Assembly (NCBI RefSeq): GCF_023091745.1
Contig: NW_026291498.1
Span: 1-64,000, forward strand
Source: Budorcas taxicolor
Lineage: Eukaryota > Chordata > Mammalia > Artiodactyla > Bovidae
Direction of reading: 5' to 3'
DNA length: 64,000 bases
Each line of letters opens with the position of its first letter. The stretch's first letter is position 1. Below, piece after piece: positions 34,256 to 45,676 of this stretch. Under the pieces are notes generated by a model. The model was not told the origin of the DNA. It worked only from the letters and a program-made list of their open reading frames with translations, and did no database searches. The position numbers and the translations under genes were made by a program.

Positions 34256-35071
34256 GTCGGGGAACTTCTTGATTTGCACCAAGGGTGTGAAGGACCCTTT
34301 CGAAGTTCCATGGGTGAGGTGTGATAAGCCTCGAGGCGCCTCAGCGGAAATGGGCCTCATCTCACCTGGACGGGAGAACCTCCTGGATTTTCTCGAGTTG
34401 CGTCAGGTCTTCTCGAGTTACGACGGGGACCTCAGGGACCCGCTCTGGTGGCCTCAGGAAAGGCCAGTCCCCATGCGAGTTGCTAGGGGACCTCTCGGGA
34501 TTCCTCTCCCGTCCATGCCGGGGCCTCAGTCCTTGTGTGGAGTCGGGGCCGGAACCTGAGGATTCCTCTCCAGTGTTGCCATGGATCTTGGGGTGCTTCT
34601 GAGTCTCCCCAGGGGAGTCAGGCCTCGTCTCGAGTGGGGGCATGCACGTACGCTTTCCTGCCGAGCTGCAGCAGTAGTGTCACGCTTCCTGTCACGTGGA
34701 TCAAGGGATCTGTGGCTTTCCCTCGAGGCTGTCCCTCGAGGCTTTCCCACGAGGCTTTCCCACAGGGCTGTGCCACGTGCCACCTTGGTGTGAGTCGATC
34801 CTCGGCGTGAAAGACGAGCCGGTGAAGGGAAAAGAGGTTCCTCTGGAATGGACTGAGACATCTGGGGGACTCTTGGAATGGTGGCACGACCCTGGAGTTC
34901 CTCTCGCCGTTCCTGTAGAGAGGGCCTCCTCTTGAGATGCGACGGGAACGCCGGGAACTCTTTCCCGACGAAGCAGGGAAAGGATCCCTCATCTCGAGCT
35001 ACGAGGCGGAAACGGGGCTCCTCTGGATGTGGGCGGGACCCTCGTGATTCCTCTCGAGTGGAGACGGCTAG
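34256..35071 (+). repeat. Satellite monomer 43 (816 bp)
   Basis: Left-end class of monomer 39, with CACGTACGC, CCTGCCGAG and CCTGTAGAGAG on the right. It is nearly identical to monomer 44, its neighbour. Confidence 0.95.
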
Positions 35072-35887
35072 GTCAGGGAACTTCTTGATTTGCACCAAGG
35101 GTGTGAAGGACCCTTTCGAAGTTCCATGGGTGAGGTGTGATAAGCCTCGAGGCGCCTCAGCGGAAATGGGCCTCATCTCACCTGGACGGGAGAACCTCCT
35201 GGATTTTCTCGAGTTGCGTCAGGTCTTCTCGAGTTACGACGGGGACCTCAGGGACCCGCTCTGGTGGCCTCAGGAAAGGCCAGTCCCCATGCGAGTTGCT
35301 AGGGGACCTCTCGGGATTCCTCTCCCGTCCATGCCGGGGCCTCAGTCCTTGTGTGGAGTCGGGGCCGGAACCTGAGGATTCCTCTCCAGTGTTGCCATGG
35401 ATCTTGGGGTGCTTCTGAGTCTCCCCAGGGGAGTCAGGCCTCGTCTCGAGTGGGGGCATGCACGTACGCTTTCCTGCCGAGCTGCAGCAGTAGTGTCACG
35501 CTTCCTGTCACGTGGATCAAGGGATCTGTGGCTTTCCCTCGAGGCTGTCCCTCGAGGCTTTCCCACGAGGCTTTCCCACAGGGCTGTGCCACGTGCCACC
35601 TTGGTGTGAGTCGATCCTCGGCGTGAAAGACGAGCTGGTGAAGGGAAAAGAGGTTCCTCTGGAATGGACTGAGACATCTGGGGGACTCTTGGAATGGTGG
35701 CACGACCCTGGAGTTCCTCTCGCCGTTCCTGTAGAGAGGGCCTCCTCTTGAGATGCGACGGGAACGCCGGGAACTCTTTCCCGACGAAGCAGGGAAAGGA
35801 TCCCTCATCTCGAGCTACGAGGCGGAAACCGGGCTCCTCTGGATGTGGGCGGGACCCTCGTGATTCCTCTCGAGTGGAGACGGCTAG
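35072..35887 (+). repeat. Satellite monomer 44 (816 bp)
   Basis: Near duplicate of monomer 43. It starts GTCAGGGAAC and differs by GAGCTGGTG and GAAACCGGG. The left CACGTG is lost in both (CACGTACG). Confidence 0.95.
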
Positions 35888-36701
35888 GTCAGGGAACTTC
35901 TTGATTTGCACCAAGGGTGTGAAGGACCCTTTCGAAGTTCCAGAGGTGAGGTGTGATCAGCCTCGAGACGCCTCAGCGGAAATGGGCCTCATCTCGCCTG
36001 GAGGGGAGAACCTCCTGGATTTTCTCGAGTTGCGGCAGGTCTTCTCGAGTTACGACGGGGACCTCAGGGACCCGCTCTGGTGGCCTCAGGAAAGGCCAGT
36101 CCCCATGCGAGTTGCTAGGGGACCTCTCGGGATTCCTCTCCCGTCCATGCCGGGGCCTCAGTCCTTGTGTGGATTCGGGGCCGGAACCTGAGGATTCCTC
36201 TCCAGTGTTGCCATGGATCTTGGGGTGCTTCTGAGTCTCCCCAGGGGAGTCAGGCCTCGTCTCGAGTGGGGGCATGCACGTGCGCCTTCCTCCCGAGCTG
36301 CAGCAGTAGTGTCACGCTTCCTGTCACGTGGATCAAGGGATCTGTGGCTTTCCCTCGAGGCTGTCCCTCGAGGCTTTCCCACGAGGCTTTCCCACAGGGC
36401 TGTGCCACGTGCCACCTTGGTGTGAGTCGATCCTCGGCGTGAAAGACGAGCCGGTGAAGGGAAAAGAGGTTCCTCTGTAATGGACAGACATCTGGGGGAC
36501 TCTTGGAATGGTGGCACGACCCTGGAGTTCCTCTCGCCGTTCCTGTTGAGAGGGCCTCCTCTTGAGATGCGACAGGAATGCCGGGAACTCTTTCCCGACG
36601 AAGCAGGGAAAGGATCCCTCATCTCGAGCTACGAGGCGGAAACGGGGCTCCTCTGGATGTGGGCGGGACCCTCGTGATTCCTCTCGAGTGGAGTCGGGTA
36701 T
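35888..36701 (+). repeat. Satellite monomer 45 (814 bp)
   Basis: Starts GTCAGGGAAC. GGATTCGG and GTGCGCCTTCC. A 2-bp loss gives TGGACAGACATC near 36481. Private: CTCTGTAATGG and GACAGGAATGCC. Confidence 0.95.
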
Positions 36702-37517
36702 GTCGGGGAACTTCTTGATTTGCACCAAGGGTGTGAAGGTCCCTATCGAAGTTCCAGAGGGGAGGTGTGATCAGCCTCGAGACGCCTCAGCGGAAATGGG
36801 CCTCATCTCGCCTGGAGGGGAGAACCTCCTGGATTTTCTCGAGTTGCGGCAGGTCTTCTCGAGTAACGACGGGGACCTCAGGGACCCTCTCTGGTGGCCT
36901 CAGGAAAGGCCAGTCCCCATGCGAGTTGCTAGGGGACCTCTCGGGATTCCTCTCCCGTCCATGCCGGGGCCTCAGTCCTTGTGTGGATTCGGGGCCGGAA
37001 CCTGAGGATTCCTCTCCAGTGTTGCCATGGATCTTGGGGTGCTTCTGAGTCTCCCCAGGGGAGTCAGGCCTCGTCTCGAGTGGGGGCATGCACGTGCGCT
37101 TTCCTGCCGAGCTGCAGCAGTAGTGTCACGCTTCCTGTCACGTGGATCAAGGGATCTGTGGCTTTCCCTCGAGGCTGTCCCTCGAGGCTTTCCCACGAGG
37201 CTTTCCCACAGGGCTGTGCCACGTGCCACCTTGGTGTGAGTCGATCCTCGGCGTGAAAGACGAGCCGGTGAAGGGAAAAGAGGTTCCTCTGGAATGGACT
37301 GAGACATCTGGGGGACTCTTGGAATGGTGGCACGACCCTGGAGTTCCTCTCGCCGTTCCTGTTGAGAGGGCCTCCTCTTGAGATGCGACGGGAAGGCCGG
37401 GAACTCTTTCCCGACGAAGCAGGGAAAGGATCCCTCATCTCGAGCTACGAGGCGGAAACGGGGCTCCTCTGGATGTGGGCGGGACCCTCGTGATTCCTCT
37501 CGAGTGGAGACGGCTAG
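36702..37517 (+). repeat. Satellite monomer 46 (816 bp)
   Basis: First copy with GGGAAGGCCGG, a mark frequent from here to the window end. Private: GGTCCCTATCG and GAGTAACGACG. GGATTCGG and CCTGCCGAG are also present. Confidence 0.95.
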
Positions 37518-38333
37518 GTCAGGGAACTTCTTGATTTGCACCAAGGGTGTGAAGGACCCTTTCGAAGTTCCAGAGGTGAGGTGTGATCAGCCTCGAGACG
37601 CCTCAGCGGAAATGGGTCTCATCTCGCCTGGAGGGGAGAACCTCCTGGATTTTCTCCAGTTGCGGCAGGTCTTCTCGAGTTACGACGGGGACCTCAGGGA
37701 CCCGCTCTGGTGGCCTCAGGAAAGGCCAGTCCCCATGCGAGTTGCTAGGGGACCTCTCGGGATTCCTCTCCCGTCCATGCCGGGGCCTCAGTCCTTGTGT
37801 GGAGTCGGGGCCGGAACCTGAGGATTCCTCTCCAGTGTTGCCATGGATCTTGGGGTGCTTCTGAGTCTCCCCAGGGGAGTCAGGCCTCGTCTCGAGTGGG
37901 GGCATGCACGTGCGCCTTCCTCCCGAGCTGCAGCAGTAGTGTCACGCTTCCTGTCACGTGGATCAAGGGATCTGTGGCTTTCCCTCGAGGCTGTCCCTCG
38001 AGGCTTTCCCACGAGGCTTTCCCACAGGGCTGTGCCACGTGCCACCTTGGTGTGAGTCGATCCTCGGCATGAAAGACGAGCCGGTGAAGGGAAAAGAGGT
38101 TCCTCTGGAATGGACTGAGACATCTGGGGGACTCTTGGAATGGTGGCACGACCCTGGAGTTCCTCTCGCCGTTCCTGTTGAGAGGGCCTCCTCTTGAGAT
38201 GCGACGGGAAGGCCGGGAACTCTTTCCCGACGAAGCAGGGAAAGGATCCCTCATCTCGAGCTACAAGGCGGAAACGGGGCTCCTCTGGATGTGGGCGGGA
38301 CGTTTGTGATTCCTCTCGAGTGGAGACAGGTAT
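37518..38333 (+). repeat. Satellite monomer 47 (816 bp)
   Basis: GTCAGGGAAC, GGGTCTCATC, CTCCAGTTG, GTGCGCCTTCC and GGGAAGGCC. Private: CGGCATGAAAG, CTACAAGGCG and GGGACGTTTGTG. Confidence 0.95.
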
Positions 38334-39149
38334 GTCGGGGAACTTCTTGATTTGCACCAAGGGTGTGAAGGACCCTTTCGAAGTTCCAGAGGGGAGGTGT
38401 GATCAGCCTCGAGACGCCTCAGCGGAAATGGGCCTCATCTCGCCTGGAGGGGAGAACCTCCTGGATTTTCTCGAGTTGAGGCAGGTCTTCTCGAGTTACG
38501 ACGGGGACCTCAGGGACCCGCTCTGGTGGCCTCAGGAAAGGCCAGTCCCCATGCGAGTTGCTAGGGGACCTCTCGGGATTCCTCTCCCGTCCATGCCGGG
38601 GCCTCAGTCCTTGTGTGGAGTCGGGGCCGGAACCTGAGGATTCCTCTCCAGTGTTGCGATGGATCTTGGGGTGCTTCTGAGTCTCCCCAGGGGAGTCAGG
38701 CCTCGTCTCGAGTGGGGGCATGCACGTGCGCTTTCCTCCCGAGCTGCAGCAGTAGTGTCACGCTTCCTGTCACGTGGATCAAGGGATCTGTGGCTTTCCC
38801 TCGAGGCTGTCCCTCGATGCTTTCCCACGAGGCTTTCCCACAGGGCTGTGCCACGTGCCACCTTGGTGTGAGTCGATCCTCGGCGTGAAAGACGAGCCGG
38901 TGAAGGGAAAAGAGGTTCCTCTGGAATGGACTGAGACATCTGGGGGACTCTTGGAATGGTGGCACGGCCCTGGAGTTCCTCTCGCAGTTCCCGTTGAGAG
39001 GGCCTCCTCTTGAGATGCGACGGGAAGGCCGGGAACTCTTTCCCGATGAAGCAGGGAAAGGATCCCTCATCTCGAGCTACGAGGCGGAAACGGGGCTCCT
39101 CTGGATGTGGGCGGGACCCACGTGATTCCTCTCGAGTGGAGACGGCTAG
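38334..39149 (+). repeat. Satellite monomer 48 (816 bp)
   Basis: Private TTGAGGCAGG, TTGCGATGG, CCCTCGATGC, GCACGGCCC, CGCAGTTCCCG and GATGAAGC. GGACCCACGTGATT near 39117 creates a fourth CACGTG in this copy. Confidence 0.95.
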
Positions 39150-39965
39150 GTCGGGGAACTTCTTGATTTGCACCAAGGGTGTGAAGGAGCCTTTCGAAGT
39201 TCCAGAGGTGAGGTTTGATCAGCCTTGAGACGCCTCAGCGGAAATGGGCCTCATCTCGCCTGGAGGGGAGAACCTCCTGGATTTTCTCGAGTTGCGGCAG
39301 GTCTTCTCGAGTTACGACTGGGACCAAAGGGACCCGCTCTGGTGGCCTCAGGAAAGGCCAGTCCCCATGCGAGTTGCTAGGGGACCTCTCGGGATTCCTC
39401 TCCCGTCCATGCCGGGGCCTCAGTCCTTGTGTGGATTCGGAGCCGGAAACTGAGGATTCCTCTCCAGTGTTGCCATGGATCTTGGGGTGCTTCTGAGTCT
39501 CCCCAAGGGAGTCAGGCCTCGTCTCAAGTGGGGGCATGCACGTGCGTTTTCCTCCCGAGCTGCAGCAGTAGTGTCACGTTTCCTGTCACGTGGATCAAGG
39601 GATCTGTGGCTTTCCCTCGAGGCTGTCCCTCGAGGCTTTCCCACGAGGCTTTCCCACAGGGCTGTGCCACGTGCCACCTTGGTGTGAGTCGATCCTCGGC
39701 GTGAAAGACGAGCCGGTGAAGGGAAAAGAGGTTCCTCTGGAATGGACTGAGATATCTGGGGGACTCTTGGAATGGTGGCACGACCCTGGAGTTCCTCTCG
39801 CCGTTCCTGTTGAGAGGGCCTCCTCTTGAGATGCGACGGGAAGGCCGGGAACTCTTTCCCGACGAAGCAGGGAAAGGATCCCTCATCTCGAGCTACGAGG
39901 CGGAAACGGGGCTCCTCTGGATGTGGGCGGGACCCTCGTGATTCCTCTCGAGTGGAGACAGGTAT
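39150..39965 (+). repeat. Satellite monomer 49 (816 bp), substitution-rich
   Basis: First copy with GGAGCCGG. Private AGGTTTGATCAGCCTTGAG, CGACTGGGACCAAAGG, CCCCAAGGG, CTCAAGTGGG and TCACGTTTCC. No length change. Confidence 0.95.
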
Positions 39966-40780
39966 GTCGGGGAACTTCTTGATTTGCACCAAGGGTGTGA
40001 AGGACCCTTTCGAAGTTCCAGAGGGGAGGTGTGATCAGCCTCGAGACGCCTCAGCGGAAATGGGCCTCATCTCGCCTGGAGGGGAGAACCTCCTGGATTT
40101 TCTCCAGTTGCGGCAGGTCTTCTCGAGTTACGACGGGGACCTCAGTTACCCGCTCTGGTGGCCTCAGGAAAGGCCAGTCCCCATGCGAGTTGCTAGGGGA
40201 CCTCTCGTGATTCCTCTCCCGTCCATACCGGGGCCTCAGTCCTTGTGTGGAGTCGGAGCCGGAACCTGAGGATTCCTCTCCAGTCTTGCCATGGATCTTG
40301 GGGTGCTTCTGTGTCTCCCCAGGGGAGTCAGGCCTCGTCTCGAGTGGGGGCATGCACGTGCGCTTGCCTCCCGAGCTGCAGCAGTAGTGTCACGCTTCCT
40401 GTCACGTGGATCAAGGAATCTGTGGCTTTCCTCGAGGCTGTCCCTCGAGGCTTTCCCACGAGGCTTTCCAACAGGGCTGTGCCACGTGCCACCTTGGTGT
40501 GAGTCGATCCTCGGCGTGAAAGACGAGCCGGGGAGGGGAAAAGAGGTTCCTCTGGAATGGACTGAGACATCTGGGGGACTCTTGGAATGGTGGCACGACC
40601 CTGGAGTTCCTCTCGCCGTTCCTGTTGAGAGGGCCTCCTCTTGAGATGCGACGGGAAGGCCGGGAACTCTTTCCCGACGAAGCAGGGAAAGGATCCCTCA
40701 TCTCGAGCTCCGAGGCGGAATCGGGGCTCCTCTGGATGTGGGCGGGACCCTCTTGATTCCTCTCGAGTGGAGACGGGTAT
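39966..40780 (+). repeat. Satellite monomer 50 (815 bp)
   Basis: First copy with CAGTTACCC. Also CTCGTGATTCC, CCATACCGG, GGAGCCGG, CTTCTGTGTC, CGCTTGCC, CTTTCCTCGAGG (the missing base), TTTCCAACAGG, GGGGAGGGG, GAATCGGGG and ACCCTCTTG. Confidence 0.95.
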
Positions 40781-41596
40781 GTCGGGGATCTTCTTGATTT
40801 GCACCAAGGGTGTGAAGGACCCTTTCGAAGTGCCAGAGGTGAGGTGTGATCAGCCTCGAGACGCCTCAGCGGAAATGGGCCTCATCTCGCCTGGAGGGGA
40901 GAACGTCCTGGATTTTGTCGAGTTGCGGCAGGTCTTCTCGAGTTACGACGGGGACCTCAGGGACCCTCTCTGGTGGCCTCAGGAAAGGCCAGTCCCCATG
41001 CGAGTTGCTAGGGGACCTCTCGGGATTCCTCTCCCGTCCATGCCGGGGCCTCAGTCCTTGTGTGGAGTCGGAGCCGGAACCTGAGGATTCCTCTCCAGTG
41101 TTGCCATGGATCTTGGGGTGCTTCTGAGTCTCCCCAGGGGAGTCAGGCCTCGTCTCGAGTGGGGGCATGCACGTGCGCTTTCCTCCCGAACTGCAGCAGT
41201 AGTGTCACGCTTCCTGTCACGTGGATCAAGGGATCTGTGGTTTTCCCTCGAGGCTGTCCCTCGAGGCTTTCCCACGAGGCTTTCCCACAGGGCTGTGCCA
41301 CGTGCCACCTTGGTGTGAGTCGATCCTCGGCGTGAAAGACGAGCCGGTGAAGGGAAAAGAGGTTCCTCTGGAATGGACTGAGACATCTGGGGGACTCTTG
41401 GAATGGTGGCACGACACTGGAGTTCCTCTCGCCGTTCCTGTTGAGAGGGCCTCCTCTTGAGATGCGACGGGAAGGCCGGGAACTCTTTCCCGAAGAAGCA
41501 GGGAAAGGATCCCTCATCTCGAGCTACGAGGCTGAAACGGGGCTCCTCTGGATGTGGGCGGGACCCTCGTGATTCCTCTCGAGTGGAGACGGGTAT
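40781..41596 (+). repeat. Satellite monomer 51 (816 bp), dimer type A
   Basis: GTCGGGGATCTTC, AAGTGCCAGAGG, GAACGTCC, GGAGCCGG and CCCGAAGAAGC. Private: TTTTGTCGAG, CCCGAACTGC, GTGGTTTTCC, ACGACACTGG and GAGGCTGAAAC. Confidence 0.95.
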
Positions 41597-42412
41597 GTCG
41601 GGGAACTTCTTGATTTGCACCAAGGGTGTGAAGGACCCTTTCGAAGTTCCAGAGGGGAGGTGTGATCAGCCTCGAGACGCCTCAACGGAAATGGGCCTCA
41701 TCTCGCCTGGAGGGGAGAACCTCCTTTATTTTCTCGAGTTGCGGCAGGTCTTCTCGTGTTACGACGGGGACCTCAGTTACCCGCTCTGGTGGCCTCAGGA
41801 AAGGCCAGTCCCCATGCGAGTTGCTATGGGACCTCTCGGGATTCCTCTCCCGTCCATGCCGGGGCCTCAGTCCTTGTGTGGAGTCGGGGCCGGAACCTGA
41901 GGATTCCTCTCCAGTGTTGCCATGGATCTTGGGGTGCTTCTGAGTCTCCCCAGGGGAGTCAGGCCTCGTCTCGAGTGGGGGCATGCACGTGCGCTTTCCT
42001 CCCGAGCTGCAGCAGTAGTGTCACGCTTCCTGTCACGTGGATCAAGGGATCTGTGGCTTTCCCTCGAGGCTGTCCCTCAAAGCTTTCCCACGAGGCTTTC
42101 CCACAGGGCTGTGCCACGTGCCACCTTGGTGTGAGTCGATCCTCGGCCTGAAAGACGAGCCGGTGAAGGGAAAAGAGGTTCCTCTGGAATGGACTGAGAC
42201 ATCTGGGGGACTCTTGGAATGGTGGCACGACCCTGGAGTTCCTCTCGCCGTTCCTGTTGAGAGGGCCTCCTCTTGAGATGCGACGGGAAGGCCGGGAACT
42301 CTTTCCCGACGAAGCAGGGAAAGGATCCCTCATCTCGAGCTACGAGGCGGAATCGGGGCTCCTCTGGATGTGGGCGGGACCCTCTTGATTCCTCTCGAGT
42401 GGAGACGGGTAT
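41597..42412 (+). repeat. Satellite monomer 52 (816 bp), dimer type B
   Basis: CTCAACGG, CTCCTTTATTTTC, CTCGTGTTACG, CAGTTACCC, GCTATGGGACC, GGCCTGAAAG, GAATCGGGG and ACCCTCTTG. Private: CCCTCAAAGC, which loses the second CTCGAG of the 13-bp block. Confidence 0.95.
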
Positions 42413-43228
42413 GTCGGGGATCTTCTTGATTTGCACCAAGGGTGTGAAGGACCCTTTCGAAGTGCCAGAGGTGAGGTGTGATCAGCCTCGAGACGCCTCA
42501 CCGGAAATGGGCCTCATCTCGCCTGGAGGGGAGAACCTCCTGGATTTTCTCGAGTTGCGGCAGGTCTTCTCGAGTTACGACGGGGACCTCAGGGACCCGC
42601 TCTGGTGGCCTCAGGAAAGGCCAGTCCCCATGCGAGTTGCTATGGGACCTCTCGGGATTCCTCTCCCGTCCATGCCGGGGCCTCAGTCCTTGTGTGGAGT
42701 CGGAGCCGGAACCTGAGGATTCCTCTCCAGTGTTGCCATGGATCTTGGGGTGCTTCTGAGTCTCCCCAGGGGAGTGAGGCCTCGTCTCGAGTGGGGGCAT
42801 GCACGTGCGCTTTCCTCCCGAGCTGCAGCAGCAGTGTCACGCTTCCTGTCACGTGGATCAAGGGATCTGTGGCTTTCCCTCGAGGCTGTCCCTCGAGGCT
42901 TTCCCACGAGGCTTTCCCACAGGGCTGTGCCACGTGCCACCTTGGTGTGAGTCGATCCTCGGCGTGAAAGACGAGCTGGGGAAGGGAAAAGAGGTTCCTC
43001 TGGAATGGACTGAGACATCTGGGGGACTCTTGGAATGGTGGCACGACCCTGGAGTTCCTCTCGCCATTCCTGTTGAGAGGGCCTCCTCTTGAGATGCGAC
43101 GGGAAGGCCGGGAACTCTTTCCCGAAGAAGCAGGGAAAGGATCCCTCATCTCGAGCTACGAGGCGGAAACGGGGCTCCTCTGGATGTGGGCGGGACCCTC
43201 GTGATTCCTCTCGAGTGGAGACGGGTAT
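42413..43228 (+). repeat. Satellite monomer 53 (816 bp), dimer type A
   Basis: GTCGGGGATCTTC, AAGTGCCAGAGG, GCTATGGGACC, GGAGCCGG and CCCGAAGAAGC. Private: CTCACCGG, GGAGTGAGG, GCAGCAGCAG, GAGCTGGGG and CGCCATTCC. Confidence 0.95.
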
Positions 43229-44044
43229 GTCGGGGAACTTCTTGATTTGCACCAAGGGTGTGAAGGACCCTTTCGAAGTTCCAGAGGGGAGGTGTGATCA
43301 GCCTCGAGACGCCTCAACGGAAATGGGCCTCATCTCGCCTGGAGGGGAGAACCTCCTTTATTTTCTCGACTTGCGGCAGGTCTTCTCGTGTTACGACGGG
43401 GACCTCAGTTACCCGCTCTGGTGGCCTCAGGAAAGGCCAGTCCCCATGCGAGTTGCTAGGGGACCTCTCGGGATTCCTCTCCCGTCCATGCCGGGGCCTC
43501 AGTCCTTGTGTGGAGTCGGGGCCGGAACCTGAGGATTCCTCTCCAGTGTTGCCATGGATCTTGGGGTGCTTCTGAGTCTCCCCAGGGGAGTCAGGCCTCG
43601 TCTCCAGTGGGGGAATGCACGTGCGCTTTCCTCCCGAGCTGCAGCAGTAGTGTCACGCTTCCTGTCACGTGGATCAAGGGATCTGTGGCTTTCCCTCGAG
43701 GCTGTCCCTCGAGGCTTTCCCACGAGGCTTTCCCACAGGGCTGTGCCACGTGCCACCTTGGTGTGAGTCGATCCTCGGCCTGAAAGACGAGCCGGTGAAG
43801 GGAAAAGAGGTTCCTCTGGAATGGACTGAGACATCTGGGGGACTCTTGGAATGGTGGCACGACCCTGGAGTTCCTCTCGCCGTTCCTGTTGAGAGGGCCT
43901 CCTCTTGAGATGCGACGGGAAGGCCGGGAACTCTTTCCCGACGAAGCAGGGAAAGGATCCCTCATCTCGAGCTACGAGGCGGAATCGGGGCTCCTCTGGA
44001 TGTGGGCGGGACCCTCTTGATTCCTCTCGAGTGGAGACGGGTAT
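43229..44044 (+). repeat. Satellite monomer 54 (816 bp), dimer type B
   Basis: CTCAACGG, CTCCTTTATTTTC, CTCGTGTTACG, CAGTTACCC, GGCCTGAAAG, GAATCGGGG and ACCCTCTTG. Private: CTCGACTTGC and GGGGGAATGC. Confidence 0.95.
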
Positions 44045-44860
44045 GTCGGGGATCTTCTTGATTTGCACCAAGGGTGTGAAGGACCCTTTCGAAGTGCCAG
44101 AGGTGAGGTGTGATCAGCCTCGAGACGCCTCAGCGGAAATGGGCCTCATCTCGCCTGGAGGGGAGAACCTCCTGGATTTTCTCGAGTTGCGGCAGGTCTT
44201 CTCGAGTTACGACGGGGACCTCAGGGACCCGCTCTGGTGGCCTCAGGAAAGGCCAGTCCCCATGCGAGTTGCTATGGGACCTCTCGGGATTCCTCTCCCG
44301 TCCATGCCGGGGCCTCAGTCCTTGTGTGGAGTCGGAGCCGGAACCTGAGGATTCCTCTCCAGTGTTGCCATGGATCTTGGGGTGCTTCTGAGTCTCCCCA
44401 GGGGAGTCAGGCCTCGTCTCGAGTGGGGGCATGCACGTGCGCTTTCCTCCCGAGCTGCAGCAGTAGTGTCACGCTTCCTGTCACGTGGATCAAGGGATCT
44501 GTGGCTTTCCCTCGAGGCTGTCCCTCGAGGCTTTCCCACGAGGCTTTCCCACAGGGCTGTGCCACGTGCCACCTTGGTGTGAGTCGATCCTCGGCGTGAA
44601 AGACGAGCCGGTGAAGGGAAAAGAGGTTCCTCTGGAATGGACTGAGACATCTGGGGGACTCTTGGAATGGTGGCACGACCCTGGAGTTCCTCTCGCCGTT
44701 CCTGTAGAGAGGGCCTCCTCTTGAGATGCGACGGGAACGCCGGGAACTCTTTCCCGACGAAGCAGGGAAAGGATCCCTCATCTCGAGCTACGAGGCGGAA
44801 ACGGGGCTCCTCTGGATGTGGGCGGGACCCTCTTGATTCCTCTCGAGTGGAGACGGGTAT
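44045..44860 (+). repeat. Satellite monomer 55 (816 bp), type A left, new right end
   Basis: The left part is type A (GTCGGGGATCTTC, AAGTGCCAGAGG, GCTATGGGACC, GGAGCCGG). The right part has CCTGTAGAGAG and ACCCTCTTG like the next two monomers. Confidence 0.95.
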
Positions 44861-45676
44861 GTCGGGGAACTTCTTGATTTGCACCAAGGGTGTGAAGGAC
44901 CCTTTCGAAGTTCCAGAGGGGAGGTGTGATCAGCCTCGAGACGCCTCAGCGGAAATGGGCCTCATCTCGCCTGGAGGGGAGAACCTCCTGGATTTTCTCG
45001 AGTTGCGACAGGTCTTCTCGAGTTACGACGGGGACCTCAGTTACCCGCTCTGGTGGCCTCAGGAAAGGCCAGTCCCCATGCGAGTTGCTAGGGGACCTCT
45101 CGGGATTCCTCTGCCGTCCATGCCGGGGCCTCAGTCCTTGTGTGGAGTCGGGGCCGGAACCTGAGGATTCCTCTCCAGTGTTGCCATGGATCTTGGGGTG
45201 CTTCTGAGTCTCCCCAGGGGAGTCAGGCCTCGTCTCGAGTGGGGGCATGCACGTGCGCTTTCCTCCCGAGCTGCAGCAGTAGTGTCACGCTTCCTGTCAC
45301 GTGGATCAAGGGATCTGTGGCTTTCCCTCGAGGCTGTCCCTCGAGGCTTTCCCACGAGGCTTTCCCACAGGGCTGTGCCACGTGCCACCTTGGTGTGAGT
45401 CGATCCTCGGCGTGAAAGACGAGCCGGTGAAGGGAAAAGAGGTTCCTCTGGAATGGACTGAGACATCTGGGGGACTCTTGGAATGGTGGCACGACCCTGG
45501 AGTTCCTCTCGCCGTTCCTGTAGAGAGGGCCTCCTCTTGAGATGCGACGGGAACGCCGGGAACTCTTTCCCGAAGAAGCAGGGAAAGGATCCCTCATCTC
45601 GAGCTACGAGGCGGAAACGGGGCTCCTCTGGATGTGGGCGGGACCCTCTTGATTCCTCTCGAGTGGAGACGGGTAT
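44861..45676 (+). repeat. Satellite monomer 56 (816 bp)
   Basis: TTGCGACAGG, CAGTTACCC, CTGCCGTCC, CCTGTAGAGAG, CCCGAAGAAGC and ACCCTCTTG. Its left and middle parts are nearly identical to monomer 57. Confidence 0.95.

Larger units (their letters stand above)
40781..44044 (+). repeat. Alternating dimer block (A-B-A-B; monomers 51-54)
   Basis: Monomers 51 and 53 begin GTCGGGGATCTTC and have AAGTGCCAGAGG and GGAGCCGG. Monomers 52 and 54 have CTCAACGG, CTCCTTTATTTTC, TCTCGTGTTACG, CAGTTACCC, GGCCTGAAAG and GAATCGGGG. The A type appears once more as monomer 55 (44045). The repeat unit is 1632 bp. Confidence 0.85.
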
